Positions 58,069 through 64,000 of a stretch of DNA of 64,000 nucleotides are shown here, piece after piece. The stretch is from an uncultured Arachnia sp. GTDB taxonomy: Bacteria; Actinomycetota; Actinomycetes; Propionibacteriales; Propionibacteriaceae. The position numbers were made by a program, and so were the translations under genes. The notes under the pieces were generated by a model, which had not been told where the DNA came from, ran no database searches, and saw nothing but the letters and a program-made list of their open reading frames with translations. Each line of letters starts with the position of its first letter. Positions within the stretch are counted from its first letter, which is position 1. The stretch spans positions 1 through 64,000 of the forward strand of contig CANMNB010000013.1 in assembly GCA_947499145.1 (NCBI GenBank), written 5' to 3'.

Positions 58069-59619
58069 GTGCTGACAACCACCGAGGCGCTCGAGGAGGG
58101 GCGGCTCCGCGACCCCCGTGCCGGGTGGGCGGTCACACTCGCGATCACGGCGATGGCCTTCGTGCTGCGCATCGTGAACCTCGGTCATCCCCACGCGATC
58201 ATGTTCGACGAGACGTACTACGCCAAGGATGGCTGGACGCTCGTCCAGTTCGGCTACGAGATGGACTGGGAGGAGGACACGAACGACGAGATCCTCGCGG
58301 GCAATCTCGACGTCATCACCGACCAGGCCTCGTACGTCGTCCATCCCCCGCTCGGGAAGATGCTGATCGGGTGGGGCGAGCAGCTGTTCGGCATGGACCC
58401 GTTCGGCTGGCGCATCGCCGCCTGCGTGTTCGGCACCCTGCTGGTCTTCTTCACCATCCGCATGGCGCGTCGCCTTTCTCGTTCGACACTCGTCGGCGCC
58501 CTGGCCGGCCTGTTGCTCACGTTCGACGGACTTGCCTTCGTGATGAGCCGGATCGCCCTGCTCGACGGCTTCCAGGCCACGTTCGCCGTCGCCGCCATCT
58601 CCGCGCTGCTCGCCGATCGGGACTGGTTCCGCCAACGCCTGGCACGTCATCTGCGGGCCACCGGCAAACCCGATCTCGACGGTCGTTTCGGACCGCTCCT
58701 GTTGTGGCGGCCATGGCGGATCCTCGCCGGGATCGCCTTCGGCGCCTCGATCGCGGTCAAGTGGAACACGCTCTACCTCCTCGCGGTGTTCGGGATCGTC
58801 GCCGTGGTCTGGGACCTCGGGGCACGTCGGCTGGCAGGGGCCGGCCGCAGGGGGTGGTGGTCGCTGCTCGTCGACGCCCCCGCCGCGTTCGTCCAGCTCG
58901 TCGTCGTGGCCGTGCCCGTCTACCTCGCGTCCTGGTACCGCTGGATCGGCAGCGACGGCGGCTGGGACCGGCAGTGGGGTGCCACGCACCCGGACGACCC
59001 CGTCGTCCGCGCCGTCGGGGAGACCCTCGGCTCCCTGTGGCATTACCACGTCGCGATGTACAACTTCCACACCGGGGACGGCATGAAGGCGGCCGAGCAC
59101 CCCTACGAGGCGCACCCCGCCGGGTGGCTGTTCATGGTGCGACCCATCGGCATCTACGCGCCCGGCAGCATCGAGCCCGGCGAGCAGGGCTGCCAGGCCG
59201 TCGACACCACCTGCCTGCGGGTGGTCTCCGGGATGGGCACACCCCTGCTGTGGTGGCTGGCGGCTGCGGCGCTCGTCGCTGCCCTGTGGTTCTGGCTCGG
59301 GCGGCGCGACTGGCGTTTCGGCGTCCCGGTGCTGGCTGTGGCGGCCCTGTGGTTGCCGTGGTTCCAGTACGCGGAGCGCCCGCTGTTCTTCTTCTACGCG
59401 ATCATGCTCGTCCCCTTCACCGTGACCGCCCTCGCGATGGTGATCGGCAAGGTGCTGGGGCACTCACACCGCCCGGACCGCCGATTCCGGGCGATGGCGG
59501 TGGGGATCGCCGTCGCGCTCGTCATCATCAACTTCGCGTTCATCCACCCGGTCCTCACCGGCGACTTGATGACGCGTCCGGAGTGGCTGATGCGGATGTG
59601 GTTCGGCACCTGGATCTAG
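58069..59619 (+). CDS. Dolichyl/polyprenyl-phosphate-mannose-protein mannosyltransferase
   Basis: 516 residues, GTG start, ~10 membrane helices. First external loop carries the catalytic DE motif (MFDETYYAKDGWTLVQFG), a PMT/ArnT signature; TWYRWIGSDGGWD and NFHTGDGMKAAEHPYEAHPAGW are conserved in the Pmt C-terminal part. Adds mannose to secreted Ser/Thr proteins from polyprenyl-phosphate-mannose. The repeat-rich protein at 1-1270, rich in Thr, is a plausible type of substrate (inference). Confidence 0.93.
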   Translation: MLTTTEALEEGRLRDPRAGWAVTLAITAMAFVLRIVNLGHPHAIMFDETYYAKDGWTLVQFGYEMDWEEDTNDEILAGNLDVITDQASYVVHPPLGKMLIGWGEQLFGMDPFGWRIAACVFGTLLVFFTIRMARRLSRSTLVGALAGLLLTFDGLAFVMSRIALLDGFQATFAVAAISALLADRDWFRQRLARHLRATGKPDLDGRFGPLLLWRPWRILAGIAFGASIAVKWNTLYLLAVFGIVAVVWDLGARRLAGAGRRGWWSLLVDAPAAFVQLVVVAVPVYLASWYRWIGSDGGWDRQWGATHPDDPVVRAVGETLGSLWHYHVAMYNFHTGDGMKAAEHPYEAHPAGWLFMVRPIGIYAPGSIEPGEQGCQAVDTTCLRVVSGMGTPLLWWLAAAALVAALWFWLGRRDWRFGVPVLAVAALWLPWFQYAERPLFFFYAIMLVPFTVTALAMVIGKVLGHSHRPDRRFRAMAVGIAVALVIINFAFIHPVLTGDLMTRPEWLMRMWFGTWI

Positions 59620-59634
59620 GAGGTCTCCTAGGAT
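59616..59634 (+). promoter_or_regulatory. CTAGGAG-GT-CTCCTAG palindrome with -10 box
   Basis: Perfect 7-bp arms (59616-59622, 59625-59631) at the end of the Pmt gene. The right arm overlaps TAGGAT (59629-59634), a -10 box ~7 bp before ATG 59641, so the methyltransferase mRNA is probably leaderless and the palindrome may be an operator. Confidence 0.45.
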
Positions 59635-59640
59635 CACGTC

Positions 59641-60480
59641 ATGAGCGACGTCACAATCGGGTGGGACGAGGCACGCGGAGCCAACCTCGCGAACTGGGAG
59701 GACAGGGTTCCCCTCCACGAGGAGGCGTACGGGCTGGACGAGTTCGACGATCCCGCCCACCTGTCGAGCGTGGTGCGAACCGACCTCGCCGCGCTCGCCC
59801 CGTTCCTGCACTCGCTCGAGGGGCGGGACGTCTGCCACCTGCAGTGCCACATCGGCACGGACACCGTCTCCCTCGCCCGGGCCGGCGCCCGGGTTACCGG
59901 GGTGGACTTCTCACCCCGGGCGCTGGTAGCCGCCGCCCGGCTGGCGGACCGCCTGAGTCTCGACGTGACCTGGGTCGAGAGCGACGCCCTCGATGCGCGG
60001 GCCGCCGTGGAGGGGCACTTCGACCTCGTCTACACCAGCATCGGGGCCATCTGCTGGCTGGAGGACCTGGAGCGGTGGGCCGCCCAGGTGTCTGCGCTGC
60101 TTCGGCCGGGCGGGATCTTCTACATCCGCGACGGGCATCCCATGCTCCTCACGATCGACGAGGACGCCCCCGCCATGCTCGTCCGGTACCGCTACTTCGG
60201 CAACGGCAGCGCACTCATGTGGGACGACGCCGCCACGTATGCCGGGGACGGACAGGTGGAACACCCCCGCACCTACGAATGGCCGCACCCGCTCTCCGAG
60301 GTCGTGAACTCGCTGGTCGGGGCCGGACTGGAGCTGCTGCGGCTCGATGAGGACACGATGTTGCCGTGGCAGTTCAGCCCGCGAATGGTCGAGGTGGAGG
60401 GCGGCTGGGCCTGGCCCGGGGAGGAACGCCTGCTGGTGCCGTGCACGTTCACCATCGTCGCCCGTAAGCCTGCGCAGTAG
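59641..60480 (+). CDS. Class I SAM-dependent methyltransferase
   Basis: 279 residues. SAM-binding region VCHLQCHIGTDTVSLARAGARVTGVDFSPRALVAA; LVYTSIGAICWLEDLERWA is motif post-II. C-terminal third (MLVRYRYFGNGSALMWDDAATY) as in MerR-associated or tellurite/lipid methyltransferases. Substrate unknown. Followed after 33 bp by the hydratase gene. Confidence 0.85.
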   Translation: MSDVTIGWDEARGANLANWEDRVPLHEEAYGLDEFDDPAHLSSVVRTDLAALAPFLHSLEGRDVCHLQCHIGTDTVSLARAGARVTGVDFSPRALVAAARLADRLSLDVTWVESDALDARAAVEGHFDLVYTSIGAICWLEDLERWAAQVSALLRPGGIFYIRDGHPMLLTIDEDAPAMLVRYRYFGNGSALMWDDAATYAGDGQVEHPRTYEWPHPLSEVVNSLVGAGLELLRLDEDTMLPWQFSPRMVEVEGGWAWPGEERLLVPCTFTIVARKPAQ

Positions 60481-60513
60481 GGTGAGGTGAGCCACACCGC
60501 AAAGGAGCGCCCT

Positions 60514-61305
60514 GTGACCGACCCCATCCTCATCACAGTCGACGATGGCCTGGCCCGCCTCACCCTCAACCGACCGGAGCGCCTCAATGCGTTCAACGCC
60601 GACCTGGCCGGGGCCTGGGAGGTCGCCACCCGGGAGGTCACGGCCCGCGACGACGTCGGCGCCATCCTCGTCGATGCCGCAGGGCCCGCTTTCTGCGCGG
60701 GCGGCGACGTGCTGGACATGGCGACGTCGATGGGTTCAGGAGCGGAGATCGAGCAACTCGCCCACACCATCAACGCCGGCATCCGCGTGCTGATCACCTC
60801 CAGCACCCCCGTCGTCGCCGCAGCCCACGGCACCACCGCCGGCGGCGGTCTGGGCATCCTCTTGGCCACGGACTACGCCGTCGTGGGCCGCAGCTCGCGG
60901 ATCGGCAGCCTCTACGCCAACATCGGCCTCACGCCGGACCTCTCGGTCACGGCCCACCTCGCCCGTGCCGTCGGCGAGCGCCGCGCCCTCCAACTGGTGC
61001 TGTCCGATCGACTCCTCACCGCCGACGAGGCGCACGGCTGGGGGCTCGTGGCCGAGGTCGTCGACGACGGCCGGGTCGGGGCCCGCGCCGAGGAGGTCGC
61101 CCGGTCCTGGCTGGACGGCGCCACCACCGCCTACGGGGAGGCGAAGCGGCTCATCCGATCCCAGCCCTGGCGGTCCCTGGACGACCAGTTGGCCGACGAG
61201 GCCCGTACGATCGGCACTGCCTTCGACACCGCCGACGCCCAGGCCCGCATCCAGGGGTTCGCGCAGGCGTCGGCGCGCAAGCAGCGACAGCAGGAGGACG
61301 CATGA
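60514..61305 (+). CDS. Enoyl-CoA hydratase/isomerase family protein
   Basis: 263 residues from GTG 60514 with AAGGAG at 60502-60507, better than an upstream start at 60487. Crotonase fold: LNRPERLNAFNADL, oxyanion hole FCAGGDVLDMA and AAAHGTTAGGGLGILLA. The second Glu is replaced in LYANIGLTPDLS, so hydration may be altered; isomerase or other role possible. ATGA overlap with the SDR gene. Confidence 0.87.
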   Translation: MTDPILITVDDGLARLTLNRPERLNAFNADLAGAWEVATREVTARDDVGAILVDAAGPAFCAGGDVLDMATSMGSGAEIEQLAHTINAGIRVLITSSTPVVAAAHGTTAGGGLGILLATDYAVVGRSSRIGSLYANIGLTPDLSVTAHLARAVGERRALQLVLSDRLLTADEAHGWGLVAEVVDDGRVGARAEEVARSWLDGATTAYGEAKRLIRSQPWRSLDDQLADEARTIGTAFDTADAQARIQGFAQASARKQRQQEDA

Positions 61306-62135
61306 CCCGCACCCTGTCCGGCCGCGCCCTCCTGATTTCCGGGGGCAGCCGCGGCATCGGCCTCGCCATCGCCCTGCGCGCCGCGGCCGATGGAGCCAAC
61401 GTCACGCTCCTGGCGAAGACCGACACCCCGCACCCGAAGCTGGAGGGCACGATCCACACCGCGGCGGACCAGATCCGTGCTGCGGGCGGGCAGGCCCTGG
61501 CCGTCGTCGGGGACGTCCGCAACGACGACGACATCGCGCGCGCCGTCGCGGCCACGGTCGAAGCGTTCGGCGGGATCGACGTCGTCGTCAACAACGCCAG
61601 CGTCATCGACCTGTCCGGAACCCTCGACCTGGCACCGAAGAAGTACGACCTGATGGCCGACGTCAACGTCCGGGGCACCTTCATGCTGTCCCGCGCCGCA
61701 CTCCCCCAGCTCCGCGAGAGCAGCAACCCCCACATCCTGTCGCTGTCGCCGCCGATCAACCTCGACCCGAAATGGCTCGGTGCCCACACCGGCTACACGA
61801 TGGCCAAGTATGGGATGACCCTGGCGACCCTCGGCCTGGCCGCCGAGTTCGCTGGCGACGGTGTCGCCGCCAACACGCTGTGGCCGCGCACCACCATCGC
61901 CACCGCCGCGGTGCAGAACCTGCTGGGCGGCGACCGGGTGATGGCCGCCAGCCGCACGCCGGAGATCTACGCCGACGCCGCGCACGAGGCCCTCACGACG
62001 CCGTCGCGCGAGCTGACGGGGCAGTCCCTCATCGTCGAGGACGTGCTGGAGCGCGCTGGGGTCACGGACTTCTCCGGGTACGCCGCCGTGCCGGGGACTC
62101 CCGACGACCGGCTGTTCCCCGACATCTTCCTGTGA
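61302..62135 (+). CDS. Short-chain dehydrogenase/reductase (HSDL2-like)
   Basis: 277 residues. Classical SDR: SGGSRGIGLAIALR, NNASVIDL, catalytic Ser in LSLSPPINL and Tyr/Lys in GYTMAKYGMTL. AKTDTPHPKLEGTIHTAADQIRAAGG is characteristic of the HSDL2-like branch, often tied to lipid CoA metabolism, which fits the overlapping enoyl-CoA hydratase gene. Confidence 0.9.
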   Translation: MTRTLSGRALLISGGSRGIGLAIALRAAADGANVTLLAKTDTPHPKLEGTIHTAADQIRAAGGQALAVVGDVRNDDDIARAVAATVEAFGGIDVVVNNASVIDLSGTLDLAPKKYDLMADVNVRGTFMLSRAALPQLRESSNPHILSLSPPINLDPKWLGAHTGYTMAKYGMTLATLGLAAEFAGDGVAANTLWPRTTIATAAVQNLLGGDRVMAASRTPEIYADAAHEALTTPSRELTGQSLIVEDVLERAGVTDFSGYAAVPGTPDDRLFPDIFL

Positions 62136-62138
62136 GGC

Positions 62139-63251
62139 TCAGTCCCCCAGTCGCCTTGTCAGCCGACCCTTGGTGGCGGCCCGGATCCGGGCGAGAGGCG
62201 GCAGCGACACCTTCGGCCCGGACCGCGAGCCCAACAGCAGGGACGCGAGGTAGCAGCCGCTCGCGGTGCCGTTCATGAGCTCGCCCCGCCCGTTGCCCCG
62301 GGCATAGAAGCCCCCGGGAATGGCTGAGGCACCGACGACGGCGCGGCCGTGGTCGCTCGGGTCGATGACCATGCGTCCCTCCGTCACCGATTCGGGCGCG
62401 AACTCCGATTCTGCCCATCGCCGCAGCTCGTCCGCGGCGGTCGCCACCGAGTCGGGGGAACACTTCGGGCCGAAGACCACCACCTCGTCGCCGAACGGGC
62501 GCACCAGCCAGGCCGGCGGAGCGGGCAGGAGGGTCGTCACGTCGGGCACCTCGCAGCCCTGCATCCGCAGCGTGGGCACCACCTGGGCGTCGGCGACGCG
62601 GGCCGCGCGTCCCCACGGGCTGATGCCCAAGGTGTCGACGACGGCATAGGCCCGCAACCGGGGCAGCTCTCGCGCCCACGCGAGATTGTGGCGGAAGGAG
62701 ACGATGCTCTCCCCCTCGTGGCGGGTGAGGTGCGTGACGGTGACGTCGAACTCCACCTCCGCACCGGCGGACCTCGTCTGCGCCAGGAGCGCCTCGGCGT
62801 AGGGCTGCGGGTCGGCGAGCAGGGCGCGGGACCAGAGCGCGGCCGACGGGTGCCTGCGTTCGCCGTCGCGGAGGAACCGGGTCTCGGCCCCCGCCCGTCG
62901 AAGGAGAGCAGCCACCTCCGTGATATCGCGATCGACGGCTGCCCCGATCGAGTGGTCGTGCAGGTCGATCTCGGCCAGTTCGACGGCCCCCGCCACTGCC
63001 ACGCGCCGGATCTCCTCGATGCCGGCGAGGTTCCGGCGCACATGCTCGACGACGGCCTCAGGACCGTAGGCACCAGCCATGGCTGCCGCCGTGCTGGAGT
63101 GCGCCGTCGCCACCATGCCGTGACCGATCGCAGCCGACGACAAGGGCGGGTTGGGATCGAGCACCACCACCTCGAACCCCTCTGCCGCCAGTCGCCGGGC
63201 CGCGGTGAGCCCCGCGATCGTGGCCCCGATCATCACGACGTCACGTGCCAT
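62139..63251 (-). CDS. FAD-dependent oxidoreductase (DAO family)
   Basis: 370 residues. Dinucleotide-binding MIGATIAGLTAARRLAAEGFEVVVLDPNP at the N-terminus; C-terminal flavin contact GGFYARGNGRGELMNGTASG. Architecture of D-amino-acid oxidase/glycine oxidase type. Substrate unknown. Stop is 3 bp from that of the SDR. Confidence 0.85.
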   Translation of the reverse strand: MARDVVMIGATIAGLTAARRLAAEGFEVVVLDPNPPLSSAAIGHGMVATAHSSTAAAMAGAYGPEAVVEHVRRNLAGIEEIRRVAVAGAVELAEIDLHDHSIGAAVDRDITEVAALLRRAGAETRFLRDGERRHPSAALWSRALLADPQPYAEALLAQTRSAGAEVEFDVTVTHLTRHEGESIVSFRHNLAWARELPRLRAYAVVDTLGISPWGRAARVADAQVVPTLRMQGCEVPDVTTLLPAPPAWLVRPFGDEVVVFGPKCSPDSVATAADELRRWAESEFAPESVTEGRMVIDPSDHGRAVVGASAIPGGFYARGNGRGELMNGTASGCYLASLLLGSRSGPKVSLPPLARIRAATKGRLTRRLGD

Positions 63252-63350
63252 GACTCCACCCTAGGCACTGACCACATGCCGGGCGGTGGATACCGGTGCA
63301 TCCGGGTGGGTCGCCGGGCGCTACCATTCCCGCGGACGAAAGGACCCACC

Positions 63351-64000
63351 ATGGCCGGTTGGACTCTGCACAACAACGGAAACCTCCTTCCCGGGGCGGT
63401 GGTGATGCCGAAGGAGCGGCTGGGCTGGGGCCGCACCGTCGGACTCGGCGCACAGCACGTCGTGGCCATGTTCGGCGCCACATTCGTCTTCCCGCTGTTG
63501 ATGGGCCTGAATCCGCAGCTGGCCGTGATGATGAGCGGCATCGCGACGCTGGTGTTCCTCTTCGCCGTCAATCACCGTGTACCCAGCTACCTCGGGTCGA
63601 GCGCCTCCTTCGTCGGCGTCGCCACGGCCATCTACACCGCCGGCGGCGACCCGGCCGACCTGACCGGCGCGCTGTTCGTCGTCGGGGTGACCCTGTTCAT
63701 GGTGGGTCTCATCATCCACTTCGCCGGGGCCCGCGTGATCCACAAGGCGCTGCCGCCCGTGGTGACCGGGGCGGTCGTCATGCTCATCGGGTTCAACCTT
63801 GCCCCGGTCGTGGCCTCCGTGTACTGGCCGGTCGACCCGTGGCTGGCGTTCACCGTCATGCTCATCGTCATCGCCCTCAGCGTCGGACTCCGCGGCTTCC
63901 TGGGCCGTATCGCCATCTTCCTGTCGCTGGTGATCGGGTACCTCCTCAGCTGGATCTTCGACCTCGCCTTCGGACCCATGCAGAAGGTGGCCGAGGACGG
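63351..64000 (+). CDS. Uracil/xanthine permease (nucleobase:cation symporter-2), C-terminus outside the window
   Basis: First ~216 residues from ATG 63351 (AAAGGA upstream, -10 TACCAT at 63322-63327). GLGAQHVVAMFGATFVFPLLMGLNP and GSSASFVGVATAIYTAGG are signatures of the UraA/PyrP family of proton-coupled uracil importers; about six helices so far. The start does not show an obvious RNA leader. Purine or uracil specificity cannot be told from this part. Confidence 0.9.
   Translation, partial: MAGWTLHNNGNLLPGAVVMPKERLGWGRTVGLGAQHVVAMFGATFVFPLLMGLNPQLAVMMSGIATLVFLFAVNHRVPSYLGSSASFVGVATAIYTAGGDPADLTGALFVVGVTLFMVGLIIHFAGARVIHKALPPVVTGAVVMLIGFNLAPVVASVYWPVDPWLAFTVMLIVIALSVGLRGFLGRIAIFLSLVIGYLLSWIFDLAFGPMQKVAED

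Overview
The window is 64 kb of high-GC DNA with genes packed on both strands, ATGA/GTGA stop-start overlaps, and many promoters whose -10 box (TAGNNT or TACCGT type) sits about 7 nt before the start codon, as in leaderless actinobacterial mRNAs. Gene families (SigE-family sigma factor, DUF222/13E12 HNH proteins, HemD-like NnaR regulator, DUF1206, DUF5709, Pmt mannosyltransferase beside rsmI) point to an Actinomycetota chromosome. A Propionibacteriales-type host is my guess, not shown by the sequence.

Layout. 1-5 kb: an unfinished secreted choice-of-anchor-A/collagen-binding type protein with a Thr/Pro/Val repeat tail, then ldh-prs-glmU read leftwards. 5-10 kb: DUF5709 protein, palindromic repeats, a two-component system, a secreted DUF2202 protein, PIG-L deacetylase, DUF421 protein and an atypical SDR. 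10-23.5 kb: SWIM-SNF2 helicase; a second two-component system divergent from an ABC exporter operon with a RseB/LolA-like protein; SigE-family sigma factor plus membrane protein with a duplicated domain; FMN reductase, DUF1206 protein, aldo/keto reductase. 23.5-27.5 kb: heterodimeric ABC exporter behind a 17-codon leader peptide and a base-pairing 5' UTR. 27.5-43.2 kb: two DUF222-HNH genes, each followed by a cupin gene, bracket a nitrate/nitrite assimilation cluster (narK-nasA-nasB-like-nirB-nirD-nnaR-cbiX).

43.2-52.6 kb: a block bounded by 49-bp direct repeats of the 3' end of a tRNA-Gln gene. It carries CotH kinase, DUF4353-type beta-helix lipoprotein, VTC polyphosphate-polymerase-like protein, DUF4956 membrane protein, a small acidic protein and a third two-component system. 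It looks horizontally acquired, but no integrase is visible. 52.6-64 kb: ordinary chromosome: tag, TetR and MarR regulators, rsmI-tatD-rsmA-ispE, a divergent Pmt mannosyltransferase, methyltransferase, enoyl-CoA hydratase, SDR, FAD oxidoreductase and the start of a uracil/xanthine permease.

How genes work together: NarK imports nitrate; NasA with its FAD/[2Fe-2S] partner makes nitrite; NirBD makes ammonium; CbiX probably supplies iron to siroheme for NirB; NnaR probably controls the set together with a GlnR-like box. The most promising unexplained systems are the leader-peptide controlled ABC exporter and the CotH-VTC-DUF4956 island.
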